Positions 21,490 through 33,239 of a DNA stretch of 64,000 nt are shown piece by piece (position 1 is the first letter of the stretch; each line of letters opens with the position of its first letter). The translations under genes and the position numbers were made by a program. Under the pieces are notes generated by a model that was not told where the DNA came from, searched no databases, and worked only from the letters and a program-made list of their open reading frames with translations. This DNA is from Lytechinus pictus (lineage: Eukaryota > Echinodermata > Echinoidea > Temnopleuroida > Toxopneustidae), in assembly GCF_037042905.1 (NCBI RefSeq), contig NC_087261.1:9757717-9821716 (forward strand), read 5' to 3'.

Positions 21490-23500
21490 TTATAAGGGAT
21501 TTGTGGTTTTCTCTCAAGTACCTATTCCCCTGGGGCAGTAATCCAAATATAACTGGCATAATGCGTTATATCCTTATGAAAGTAAAATATAGTTTCAAAT
21601 AAAACTTTTGAAGAAAAAAAAAAGATTATTTAACAATTCTATGTATTGGAGTACATGGGAGAGTAGTCCTCTTGCCTTACAACACTATGACATCACCAAT
21701 GTGGCCAATTTGAAGTCTTCATGGGTATAGCGAATACCAATTTTTCATGGTTTGTCTGATTTTATCAAAAACTTTAACTCGTGTACTTGTCTAATTTTTC
21801 TTCTTCAGATAAAAACAACCTTTTATTTGGTTTGGATTCCCCTTCAGGGTTCATGGATCCAATGATTTTAGGAAAGAAAGGGGGTAATCGGCTCCTGGAA
21901 AGGGCCCTATTCTCATCCAAACAGAGACAAATAATGAAGCCAGTGATGACATTAACATACAGTAGTAAGTTTTTTTTTTTTTAAGTGTAGAAAATGTAGC
22001 ATTTCATATTTAGTATGCACGTGACGTGATTAGGTAAAGAGTACCAATGAAAAGTTAAAAATTGATGGCGGGGCAGAAAAGCCCCCCCCCCCCCAAAAAA
22101 AAAAAAAAAAAAAAAAAAAAACGAAATAAACAAAACAAAACAAAACACGAAGGGAATGTTCCCCATGTGTATTCACATGCGTTACTTTCCCCAAATTATT
22201 GTAACTTTTCCGATTCATTCTAAAATCTTGATAATAATATAATGCTGGGCACTTCATTCCTTCTTAATGGTACGTTTATGTTATATTTTTTATGATTGTG
22301 GTATGTAATGTAATTAAATATGGTTTTGATATTTAAATATATATATCAAACCAAATTAAGTTCGAGGTACATCTTTAATCCCAAAAGGATTGTTTTTATA
22401 ATGAAAGAGGAGGTTTTGCTCATATTCAGTATCTTTTGAAGCATGAAGGATGTAAAAATCTCTCAACACGATATGACTTTAACAACACCATGCATTTTCT
22501 ATTTCCAAATTCTTTTTCATTCAATTAAATATGTAAACGTGGCGTGGTTTCGGTATATTATAATTGAATAGAATTGTTTATATGAAACATTATATTTACC
22601 ACAATTTATATGTTTTTGATACTAACAATGAAGAGACTCTTTGACAATCGTTTTGTTACCGATTTATTCAAACGTAGTTGTGGTCAAAATTCGAGCTTTA
22701 GGTCTGATGCAATAACGTGTGCCCACATAGCAAGTTTACAAACCAAAACAAAGGGTTTAGATTTCACAATTTGAAGTAAAACTTTGAGAATAAAAATGCA
22801 TTTCTTGCATTTTATGCATTGTAGTAATGGAAAAAAGTCCCGTTGCTTACATTCGTACAACATCGTCAATGCGGCCAATATGAAGTCTCCATGGGTATAG
22901 CAATTACCTATTTTTACAACTTTTTTTTTCATTAATAATTTTCTTGTGTGTCCGATATTATCCAGACTTTCACCTATCTAATTGTCTGATTTTCCTTTTC
23001 CTCTAACTGAAACAACTTTGTTTCATCAGGAATTGTGCATAAAGTGTTCTGTGTCAAGTTTTCTGTAAGATCGCCGCCAAGAGTAGGCTTCGGTTTTCCG
23101 GTTTGGCCTCTTAACCTAATTTGCTTTATTTCTGTTAATTTATCGAAGTTCGATAAAACTTGGGCGGGGCTATGGTAAAATAGAAAAAAGGGGAGGTGAC
23201 GTTGCCGTGTTATCCCTTAAAAAAAATCATCCCACTCCCTTCTTTTATCTGAAAAATACATTGAATTCATCTTTCATGCATTCTCTAGCCATTGCTAACA
23301 TGGCTAAGAAAACATTATAGCGAGGTGTTATTCTTCATCATTACAAGATCTTATCCGTATAGAACGTTGAGTAGGCCTATTATTTTTTGTCTCTATATAC
23401 GGGTTGGTCATTATATTAGCCATGCATGTATTTTTGTGCATGTGTGATCGAGGGATGCATGGATATGGGGCAATGATCAATGCTAAATGGTCTCCATTAA
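21490..23500. other. Intergenic or intronic, no gene seen
   Basis: AT-rich sequence with a C run and A tract at 22082-22120 that looks like decayed repeat ends. No supported exon. Confidence 0.4.
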
Positions 23501-23519
23501 ACTTGCGCGCCAAAACTAT

Positions 23520-23900
23520 TTTGAAACTTTCTTATCTGTGTCCCCCGTCATCAACATCTCGTCACTCTAACGATGCACTCTTTTCCCTTCTTCTCTCTTT
23601 ATATCATAAAAGACGAACGGGAGAAACACGACAAACAACCGGGCAACTCGGGGTCCCCTTGTAGTGGACTTATATGGAAAGCTCTGCCCGTCACTCCCCG
23701 GTGAGCCTCCGGAATAGTTGGCATAGTTTCGACTCGGTCCTCGCTCTGTGCCAAAACATTTCCATACGACGGGGGCATGCATGTGCAACAACAAACTCGT
23801 CCAAGTTGAAACTCATTCGACACAGCCGGTGTGTTGGAAGTCTCAACTTGAGCTCAAGGAGGGATCGAGGATGAAGCGGGAGGTAGCAAGGGCCGGGTAG
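23520..23900 (+). promoter_or_regulatory. CpG-containing block, possible promoter / first exon of gene 2
   Basis: This block is richer in G, C and CpG than its surroundings and free of recognisable repeats. It ends in ATG AAG CGG GAG followed by a possible donor gtagca (ATG at 23871, donor at 23883). That 12-nt coding stub ends in phase 0, the phase required by the exon at 43685. The donor is only moderate and no transcript evidence exists, so this is a weak candidate. Confidence 0.25.
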
Positions 23901-23929
23901 AATCAGGGGCGGCACCATGCATAGTATAT

Positions 23930-24710
23930 GGACGTACGCAGTGGGAGGGGGGATTCGCCCCCCCCCCCCACAGAAATCTCGAGGAAAAAAATGCATTTTT
24001 TTAAACGGAAAATTTTCACAATATTCACCAAAATGTGGATGCACAAAATCCTTCAATTTTACTTTTGAAAATTCAGAAGCACCACAATGACAAACTCGGT
24101 CGATTCGCTCCCTCAGTACTCTTGAGTTTCTTCAGTGTCCTTCCCCCCAGGAAAAAAAAAATCTGCGTACGGCCATGCAGGGTACTTTGTATTGGGGGCA
24201 GGGGCGGGGTTAAAGGGTGCAGCCGCAAAGGGGCAGGCGTAGTGTGATTTGCAACTTTTAAAAGAGAAAGGAGGGGGGGGGGAAGAAACTGATAGAAGAA
24301 ACGATAGAAGAGCACAAGAAAGGCAGGTACACTCTAGTCTCATGTAGGCCCTAATTAATGAGAAAAATGTTAGATCGTGTTGCCCCCTCCCCCATCCCAT
24401 TGAAATATTAGGGGCAAGAAAGGGTGACCAGTGGCGCCATTTTACTTCATATTGATCATGTTGATTATCAGGAGTAAAACGACTCAGATCTAACGGTGCG
24501 CTTTACTCCCTCTCCTACTAGCCTACATTCACGACCGTATATGACGCAGATTTTTTTTGCTGGGGGGGGGGGCAGGACGCGTAAACTTTTCAGAAAAAAA
24601 AATTGAAAGCGAGGGAGCGAAAAGACCGAGCTTGTCATTATAGGGCATATTTGCATTTTTTTTTTGGGGGGGGGGGGGCAGTTGTCTCGGCGTACTACCA
24701 TGTCTACATC
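23930..24710. repeat. Cluster of G/C-run repeats
   Basis: Several C or G runs next to A/T tracts (23958, 24275, 24560, 24665), with tctgcgtacggcc and acgcagatttt words, look like decayed copies of short repeats. Open frames through them are accidental. Confidence 0.4.
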
Positions 24711-24767
24711 ATGATCTTAATACAATTTTCTTACTTTTGTCCTCCAGTATAAGAAAAAAAGACAAGT

Positions 24768-25288
24768 GGAACGCCTTTGGTAATCTCGCCTGCATTATGC
24801 GATTCGATATAGCAGCTATATTGAATAATTATTCAAAAAAGAAAACATTTGAATATGATAATAAAAATACTATGTCCATTGACCCCATGCATATGACCTT
24901 TGACCATCATAGTGATCATGTGATCTGAGATGTGTGCAAAACAATCATTTATACTTGATTATCCTTATGTCTATATGTGTCATGAATTAGATCCATAAAC
25001 TTTCTAAGTTATGATGCCAATTCAACAAATACCCCCAACATGACCAAAGTTCATTGACCCTATAGTTCATGAAACATAGACATAAGGGTAATCGAGTATG
25101 AACGATTGTTTGGCACACATCTTAGGTCACATGATCATGGTCAAAGGTCATGTTGGGTCAATGGACATAGTATTATATTATCATATGAGTGGTTATTTTG
25201 TAATAATAAATACAATAGCTGTTTTCAAAGTGAGCACTGCTGCTATATTGAATCGCGTAATACAGGCGAGACCTGCCAGAGGCTTTCC
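24768..25288. mobile_element. Foldback element carrying TCAAAGGTCA words
   Basis: About 520 bp. The left end ggaacgcctttggtaatctc and the right end mirror each other with roughly 80% identity through gcgattcgatatagcagc. Inside are inverted segments with acatgatcatggtcaaagg and cataagggtaat. Confidence 0.8.
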
Positions 25289-25739
25289 ACTTATTTACTA
25301 TATCGATGTTACAATTCAGAGTTTGTGGAGGTATCCTGAAGTGTCTTCGTTTTTCAGAGCAAATTACAAAAATAAAAAAAATATTAAAGGATAATCTTCA
25401 ACGTCGGCCTATATATAGTTGGTGCAATTTTGGAGGGAGGGGGGTGCTGAAGTCCCGAACGCAATCCGAGTCGGCTGTCGCAAACTAGCTTTTTGACATG
25501 TGATGAAGAGGTATAGTTTTCTATTTAAAAAAAAACCCGGCGAAATGAAGATAGCCAACATCTATAGCTAACTTAGGTCTATATCTTCAATTCAATTCTA
25601 CAAAACGGGAGTAGGGTCGATAATGACAGCATCACATGCATGGGCATCAATCTATGGTTCACATTGTGGGGAAAAAGTAAAAATTATAAGTATAATACAG
25701 AATTTTGCATGCGCTGAAAAACTGTCAATTTTGTATGTT

Positions 25740-26216
25740 TAAAGGTCTAGTCCAATCTAGAAAATGTTGATTTGAATCAAAGGAGAAAAATAAAACAGGG
25801 CAACAGGCATAACGCTGATTTGCTTATTTTTTTTTACAAAACAGCTGATGATGTTCCTCACTAACTATTATACAATATTTTAAATTTTTATGATTTTGAC
25901 ATAATGTCCAACTTGAGTGGATCTAAAAATGTTAAAACAGTTGTGATAAAACTTTGTTTCACATGACAATGAGAAGAAAAATTATTATATTTCATGTTTC
26001 ATAATGAGATACAAAAAATAGTGAGTCATCACTCTCCTCATTTGCAAACTAATTAGGTTGTACATATCATAAGCCTATTTTTCAATTTCAGCAAAATTTT
26101 AAATTCATATAAGTTTCTTATTTCACATCAGATTTTGATGAAAATTTTCATTGATAAGCTTTTTTTTCATTTTTCTCTTCTTATTCAAATCAACTTTTGG
26201 ATTTGGGCTTTAACAG
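25740..26216. mobile_element. Long foldback MITE (about 475 bp)
   Basis: The left arm aaaggtctagtcc, ttgatttgaatcaaagg is mirrored loosely at the right by ttcaaatcaacttttgg and gggctttaa. The pairing is imperfect, so this is an old copy. Confidence 0.55.
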
Positions 26217-26643
26217 CAGGCCTTTTATCATGTCAAGTTAAATGGTTTTATAGTTTCCAATGCTTTCTAAAACATACTTTTGCATATTAATAATTATAAA
26301 TTTGTCCAGTTGTCAAAAATCCTATACTTTTTTTTTTTGGGGGGGGGGCACATTGTCCCCCAAAAAGTTTCATTGCGGGCGACCCCCCTCCCCTCTGCAC
26401 TATCTAATGTTGATATTAAGTCCAAGAATTTATTTGTGAATTTCAAATAAATCAATGAGAATTAAAAAGTACTTTTAAACACAAACAAAAACAAAGCCTA
26501 TTTCAACTGTTAACAAACATATCATGTCATGATAATGACCTTACCATGTGACCTCTGACTGCAGCCTAACATGCAGGTCCCCCAAGTCCATCTACCAATT
26601 CAATCTGGTCATGGAACTTTCGTTCTGTTGCTGTGTACCCGTG

Positions 26644-26822
26644 TTTTTTTTTTTTTTTTTTTTTTTTACAAACAAGTGCACACCTAGTTACAAATAATGC
26701 GTAAAGCATTTCCATTTATTTGAATGCAGGATAAAAGAGTATAGGTGTCATAGCCGGGAATCGAACCCCGGACTTTCCATGTATAGCCAGGCGCCTTAGA
26801 CCACTCGGCCACGGCACCTGGA
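26644..26822 (-). mobile_element. tRNA-headed SINE with poly(A) tail
   Basis: The minus strand begins GGTGCCGTGGCCGAGTGGTC (box A), has box B GGGGTTCGATTCCC, a short body, and ends in a 24-base A tail (the T run at 26644-26667). The acceptor arms do not pair, so it is a retroposon rather than a tRNA gene. Confidence 0.75.
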
Positions 26823-27258
26823 TGATCTTATTTAACATCCGATTTTGCTGAAATAATCGGCGTTATGTATGTTTGATAGATATCTATTTTGTTTAAATTA
26901 ACATCAACATTTTCTTGGGTTGGGCCTCCCTTGAAAACTTTCAACTAATCAGAAGATCAAGAATTAGGCCAAGGCCTATACTTTGGAAAAGAAATCTTTT
27001 GAAAATATTGTGATTTTTGTTGATTCATCTTAATACATACTTTAAAAAATAATGTATTGAGGTAATCTAGGTAATTTGTATTTTGAGGTCTAAGCCTATA
27101 TATCCAGCGATCTTGACTTAATTTCATATTGGTCACAATGGAGCATGCGCGCCATTTTCACAAAGCCACCATTCGACCTTTTTCTTCCCTTTCCCCTTGT
27201 CTTGTTCTTTCTTCCCTTCCCACCATCCATTCTATAAACTTCCCAACCTCCTTTGCAG

Positions 27259-27290
27259 ATGCCAAAAAATAAGAACACCACCTGCTCGTG
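27259..27290 (+). CDS. Possible 32-nt microexon (weak)
   Basis: A strong pyrimidine tract leads to tttgcag, then ATGCCAAAAAATAAG and on to a good donor ctcgtg|gtaagt. It would start MPKNKNTTCS and end in phase 2. It does not join in frame to the next candidate exon or to 43685, so it may be chance or noncoding. Confidence 0.15.
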
Positions 27291-27299
27291 GTAAGTTGT

Positions 27300-28849
27300 C
27301 CCGACCCCCTTTGGACCAAACTCCGCTCTGGCTGCGAACAAACAAAGCTTTTGAAACTAATTACCATGTCAATGAAACCATCGATTCCCTGGCTACGTTC
27401 TTTGTGTAAAACTCTTTTGACATTCAACCACGGTCTGTCGCAGGAAGCACATACGAAGCCATATAATTTTTTTTTCACGTTCAGTTTACGCACAAGAACT
27501 TGAATTGTAGAAAGTTTAATACAACGGTAGAAAACAACATAATTTCGTATTGCTTTGCAGCCCATAATTTTGCATGAACTATGATAAAACAGGGTTTCTG
27601 CACAAAGGAAGCACAAACGAAACTTTGTTGCACAAGTACGTACAACGTAAAAAAACTCTTGATTGAACTGCGTCTGCGCAGTAAACTTTGTAAACCAAAA
27701 GTTTTGCGACCGCAAGACATTTGCGGAGCTGTGTGCACGGAATACACCACGAGGAATTGGAATAGTTTGGATATTTGCGTCATTTTTGGACTGTTTTTAT
27801 CGTAAAAAGGTGAGTTATAGATGTATTCCCAAGGTATATTTGGTGTAAATAGAAGTGGCACAGTTTAGACGTAAATGGATATGTGTATACATAGTTTTTG
27901 TGGAGTTTTGAAAGTTGTTGTGAGCAAGCCGTGATGGTTATTCTCGCTACCAACGAGCGGAATAACACGTATTTCAATGGCATTGTATGTGCACGAGTGC
28001 GTGTCTGTGTGTATAAAGTTAACTAGCTTCGAGAACGATACGTACTACTACCAGTAACTTTGCACAAAGTTTACTCCATGTTGCAATTGAAGTACTTTTT
28101 ATCCTGTACTCATCTACGAAAAAAATATATCAATTTTCAATATGGTGAAGTTTTATAGACATGTCGGAACTATTTAAACGAGTTCTGACGGAGTTTCGAA
28201 GTGGTAGTATCTGTGCTGTTCTTGTTTCTTCAGGAGTTCTTGAAGTTGAAGACCATGCATGCATGTTGTAAACTTAGGACGATTCCATTTTCAAGCAGGG
28301 GGTGCAGGGTGACTTGTTTGTGAACTTGTTTGGGGTTTTATTCCAAAGTAATTATTAGTTATTCTCGAGTCTAATGAAAGCCTGCAAAAAGTATTATTGA
28401 GTATTATACTGAGTTATATTTGTAATTATCTAGCATGTGATGCTTCATCTTACTGCATATTTTCCATGAAATTGTTAGTTGATTCAATGATTAAAAGAAC
28501 ATTCTGTTCCACTTTCAACCAAATTTTTCAGTGTCTGTGACTGTGCCAAATGTTTCCCGCCCTGCCTGGCTTTAGAAATGTAAGATCCTCGTGTTTCGCA
28601 TACCTCTAGTTTCACTTCCTTCATTCAGAATTGCTTCCTTATTTAGAACTGACTCCATAATATGTTTTCCTTACTTTTGGCTTTGGCTCCTTGACATGAA
28701 AAATGTTATTCCCATTTCTCAGTCCAAACTTGTGAAGAGATTGGACAGCCAGCGAATGTTGTCCTGACTTTGGCCTACACGAAAAATTAAGCTGAATAAT
28801 GTTCTGCAAACAACAGTTGGTGGTACATTGCTGTACATATAGGCTGCAA
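27300..28849. other. No supported gene
   Basis: Moderately CpG-bearing sequence with a 185-residue minus-strand open frame (27158-27715). That frame shows no recognisable motif and no codon or splice support. No repeat was resolved. Confidence 0.35.
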
Positions 28850-29015
28850 GGGAGCGTTTCATCAACTTTTTCGTCTGACATCTTGTCACTGTCCGATCTG
28901 ACAACTTTCCTTGATCTTATGATTGGCTGAGAGTCACTGTTACCATAGTAACTGTCGGATAAAACGGTACTTGTCGGATAAAACGTCTGACAAGTCCTTT
29001 CATGAAACGCTCCCC
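28850..29015. mobile_element. Foldback MITE with GGGAGCGTTTCAT tips
   Basis: Left gggagcgtttcatcaa, right tttcatgaaacgctcccc; inner gtctgacat/acgtctgac and actgttacc/atagtaactg words also mirror. About 166 bp. Confidence 0.75.
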
Positions 29016-29083
29016 TGTATATGTTTCATTGAATCACAATGAAATTATGATATTTATAGGCCTACAAGATATACATGTAGATC

Positions 29084-29284
29084 AGGACTCCGTCTTACGA
29101 AGAGATACTGTACGATTGGTATGATCAACCTCAACTATGAAAAGTCAGCGCCAACATTTAAAATGCATGTTTGTTTGAAATGTTTTCTAGATTCATTGTT
29201 GTCTTGACATCTCGGTATGCTCCTTTGTTTACAAAAAAAAAAAAATTGTGCAAATTTGCTCTACGAAAAATTATGACATTGTTT
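29084..29284. mobile_element. Decayed TCTTACAAAG-family MITE
   Basis: Starts ggactccgtcttacgaagag. Then, in the orientation opposite to 5736-6007, it carries atgcatgtttgtttgaa, cctttgtttac and aaattatgacat. The right tip is missing. Confidence 0.6.
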
Positions 29285-29417
29285 GATAATTTCCATTGTA
29301 ATCTGCCAATTGATCTACTTTGAAAAGTATGTGTTTATAAAGTGATGTATTAAGTTGTGCATTAAAAACCTCCTTAGTTTTGGCTTCTTTTTAACAACCC
29401 CGACCAACTTTATCAAA

Positions 29418-29849
29418 GAGGCTGTTCTCACTACGTTCCTAAAACTAGTTTACTGGGAACCGGTTCAGAAAGCCAGTTTGGAAGATCGCTTTGCTAGCGT
29501 TCTCACTTGATCACACGAAAGTGGTTTTCAAAATCACTTCACGTATAGCGCTCTTGTTGCTATGGAAACGCTCTCAGTGGGGAGACACGTTTCGCGCGAA
29601 ATTCGAAACCGCAGCATATGCATTCTACACCTGTCGTGTGGAGTAGCGCGCTCAAAATGTGCGAAGATCGCTTCCCGAAGAACGGTTGTGTCCTCACTTA
29701 CGCTAAAACCACTTTTCCGATGCGAAGCGATCTTGAAAACTACATCGCGAGGTGGTCTTCCAAGCTTCCAAGAGCGCTTCGACCGTTCTCACTTAGCGTT
29801 AAACTAGTTTCCACTAAACTAGTTTAAGGAACTGAGTGAGAACAGCCTC
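29418..29849. mobile_element. MITE with GAGGCTGTTCTCAC tips, family D
   Basis: 432 bp. The left end gaggctgttctcactacg...aaactagttta is mirrored by taaactagtttaaggaac...gagaacagcctc. The interior is CpG-rich with inverted agcgatctt/aagatcgct words. Family D also builds the compound block at 47041-47885. Confidence 0.85.
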
Positions 29850-32400
29850 AAATACCAAACTAAATGTAAGTCTTTTTCCGTGTTTCCCAAGGAATCCCCA
29901 AAGTCCCAAACAATGGTATAGGTGTAATCTGTCAATTGATCTATTGAAAAGAGTAGGCCCTACTTGTATTAAAGTGATGATGTAAGTTGTGCATTAAAAA
30001 ACTCCTTGATATTTCCTGCTTTCCTGCCATTGATTTCCCAATGACTTTAATACACACTGTGATCAAGTTGTCTTCTCAAAGTAAATCAAACAATGACTAA
30101 CTTTTAGTTAGACTGTTCTCATACTTTTGGTATTCAAGTACATACACAATAGACGACCAGCAACTATTTGTGAAAAAGCTCGTGCTTGATGTGTGCTGTC
30201 GATCAATGATCTTTTTTGTTTGGCACTACTCAATTAAAGTTTGATGAATCTCAAGTTTCACAACTCATGCGAAGTTTTTTTTTTTTCCATTCTGGATGAA
30301 AGGAACTTTTCAAAAGGGGAAGTTTTGAAGAAAAAAATACTAGATTTTAGTTTTTGTTCTATAAACATACAGCGTGCATAGATGTACATTTTAATACTTC
30401 TGAGTTTACATCATCACAACATTATGGTAAGTACAGTACTGTACATGTACGTGTATAAAGTTATTCATTTGTATTAACAGTGCAAGATAGTTCTTGGCCT
30501 TCATGGGGGACATGTATCTATGAAACAATTGGTTCACTTCAAGGAAGTTTGAACAAGAGTTGGAAATTATACATAATTTATTGTGTCATATACAGTGGTG
30601 TATTGCCAACTACATATTTGTACAATATTCTACACATTTGGTTGATAAATCTTTATATGATTATGCCATTTGTATATTCTGAACCGTGATTGGTAACTTC
30701 AAAAGTTTATTGTAAAAAAAAGAAAGAAAATAAATCATTTATTTTTTCTTCCCTTTCCAGTTCAGGTATTTGGTTTTGATTTGTCATCTCTAAAGATTTG
30801 TTCAATTGATATAAAATTTAATCAGAAGATTTTTATGTGTCTGCCTGTACGTATTGGTTTCACACCCATATTGGTTGCCGATGCCAATGCCATCATGCTT
30901 TCGGGTAGTCTGTCAGTCTTCTTTGATGGAGCAACTTCAAAATTATGTACATGTAGGAGTGACAATGATCTCATTATTATTATTTTTTACATGTATGTTA
31001 ATCCAGATATTAAACATAACATTGAAATACATGAATACAATTAAACTGTTCTAGGGATCAAAATCAAGCTTGGCCCTTGTACAGTACATAAATTCCACGG
31101 CTCTGGGCCATTTCGCCGGAATGCTCTAAAGAGCCCTGTAAATTGAAAAATGTGCCCAGGAAAATCCTCATTCACTGCAGTGCTATGCAGTTGATTGTAT
31201 AAAGTAGCCACCGAAAATGAGAAATTATTTTTTGCCTGATGGATGGATATGGATGTGATCAGGGAAAAAAATACTTTTTTTTTTACAGGAGCCATTTTTC
31301 TCACTTGTCACAAATTTATGGGAGCCATTTTTCAATTTCCAAGAGCCATTTTTTTATTTGCTAGAGCCATTTTTTAAATAAAAAAAGGGAACATATCATT
31401 TGTAATTATCATTTTAGACATGTTAAATTTGAAGTATTGTTTGTTGTATTTTAATGTGCCATCCGTACTATTTCTTTTACCAACAAAAGTAATGATTGCA
31501 ATAATGCCATTTGATTTATTGTGCCATCTCTACTATTTTTTTTACTAATAAAAGTAATGAATGATTTACTTAGATATATATTGCCATTTGTCTTTATTCA
31601 GTGCTATTGTAGAAAAATCTGATTATCAAATGTTTAATGTGGCTGTGTGAGTGATCCTGAAACTTTGAAAGAACAGATAAAGAGAGGTTACTATACAACT
31701 GTAAGATAATACATGAAAGGCTGGTATTCAATATGTTTTGTACAGTATCCAATAGAATAGAGTACACTTCTCATGGATTTTGATTAGTAAATAAGCATAA
31801 TTTGGTGTGCAGTGTGCACGTGACTAGAGCCTGAAATGAACGATCACCAAAGCTCACAACTACCCCTTTCCGATGGGGACCGGAGCGAGCAACATACGCA
31901 CGACAGGCCTGGCAGTAGACCAAAAGCTTCAGTCTCTGTGTATGGTTGTTCCGCTGAACTGCATTGGCTCACTCACCAATACATAGACTGAAGACCTTGG
32001 AGGCTCGTACGTACAGACAACGTATTAGCAGTAACGCTAGATCTAATATTCGGAAACCTGATTTTCCGATCGTTTTTTTGTACATAAAATGTCACATTAT
32101 GAAAAAGAAATTACATCATATTTACGAAAAATGTATAAAATTCAGAAGTATCGTACCTTAGACCACAGTTACGGCTAATTCCTTTCAAATGATATCGAAA
32201 CATCGTCATCTTCGATCCTTTCGTTGGTCAACGTAAGTTGCCATCTTGGATGACGTGATCATCCTTACAGACGTATTTACCAGCGCAGCCGCTATAGCAC
32301 ACCTCATTGAACGTAGAGGGCAGCAACACACGGCTGCCATTTTTTCATCTACCATATTTATTTGTCTATGTACCGTACTACATGTAGTGCGCTCACTGCG
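29850..32400. other. No gene seen
   Basis: AT-rich. Small direct repeats occur at 31318-31378 (gagccattttt, four times) and 31445-31570 (gtgccatc...actatttcttttac, twice). A locally CpG-bearing stretch begins near 31820. Confidence 0.4.
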
Positions 32401-32427
32401 CTGAGCTTTGTGAATGTGAATGGTACA

Positions 32428-32640
32428 TTACGTGCACGTTATAACCAATGGAGAGATCAGTGGTTATAATCACGCACGAAGGGAAGACAGCGGACGTATG
32501 GCCGAGCTAGTTACTGTACACAAGATCACAGGAGCGATTTTTTTTTTAATTACGTGCACGTTATAACCCACGCACGAAGGGAAGACAGCGGACGTATGGC
32601 CGAGCTAGTTACTGTACACAAGATCACGGGAGCGTTTTTT
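32428..32640 (+). repeat. Two-copy tandem duplication in a CpG-bearing block
   Basis: Unit 1 (32428-32543) and unit 2 (32550-32640) both run from ttacgtgcacgttataacc to gatcac(a/g)ggagcg plus a T run. Unit 1 holds 24 extra bases that themselves form an ataacc/ggttat hairpin. Just downstream, gatcgctctc and gagagcgaaatcgc are inverted. Confidence 0.85.
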
Positions 32641-33054
32641 TCTTTCCCGATCGCTCTCTCTATTGGGTTTGCAAGTGCGATTTCAAAGCTTACGAGAGCG
32701 AAATCGCTCAGCGCTCCCGTGTATTTTTTTCGCTGGATGTGATGATGAATAGCTTTATAATGAAGATTTTGGAGTAAAGAGGACAAAGGTTACAGATATT
32801 TTTTTCCTGAAATACTGCATCTCATTCTTGCGAAATTCTTACTAGTTTATACTAGTTAGGAATATTGTCTTTATTAGAGATTGTCTTCAAGCTTGACTCT
32901 GTACATTGTATGAGGGAGGGAAGATGATTTTATCAGATTTTGTGGTCACAAGGTCAAAGGTCAGAGGTCATGGCTTGATATTATAATATCATTGTAGCTC
33001 CAATAGATACACTGTATGTACATGTAAAGGTGATAATAGAATACTTGTTTGTTT

Positions 33055-33232
33055 GTAAGCAACCACAGAGGATCACCAAAGGCTTATTAAAGGTCCTCTC
33101 TGAGGGACAGGCTGGTAAAAAGGATTACAGTGTATGCCTTTAAAGGGCACTAGCGCACCAAGTGGGAAGCAAACCCGGGTCACTGGTCTCCGAAACCTGC
33201 CCTACCGACTGAGCTACAATGTACAGTACATG
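33055..33232 (-). mobile_element. tRNA-derived SINE (Pro-like loop)
   Basis: Minus strand: TGTAGCTCAGTCGGTAGGGC, loop TTCGGAG, then ACCCGGGTTTGCTTCCC. A body follows to about 33055 (ggacctttaataagcc on the minus strand). The T-arm is imperfect, which points to a SINE. Confidence 0.6.
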
Positions 33233-33239
33233 TATTAGA

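Noticed and set aside
26749-26822. Functional tRNA gene
   Set aside because: Acceptor and anticodon stems mispair and a poly(A) tail lies at the 3' end, so it is a SINE.
27158-27715. 185-residue minus-strand open frame
   Set aside because: No recognisable domain, no family resemblance, overlapping frames on the other strand equally open; likely chance.
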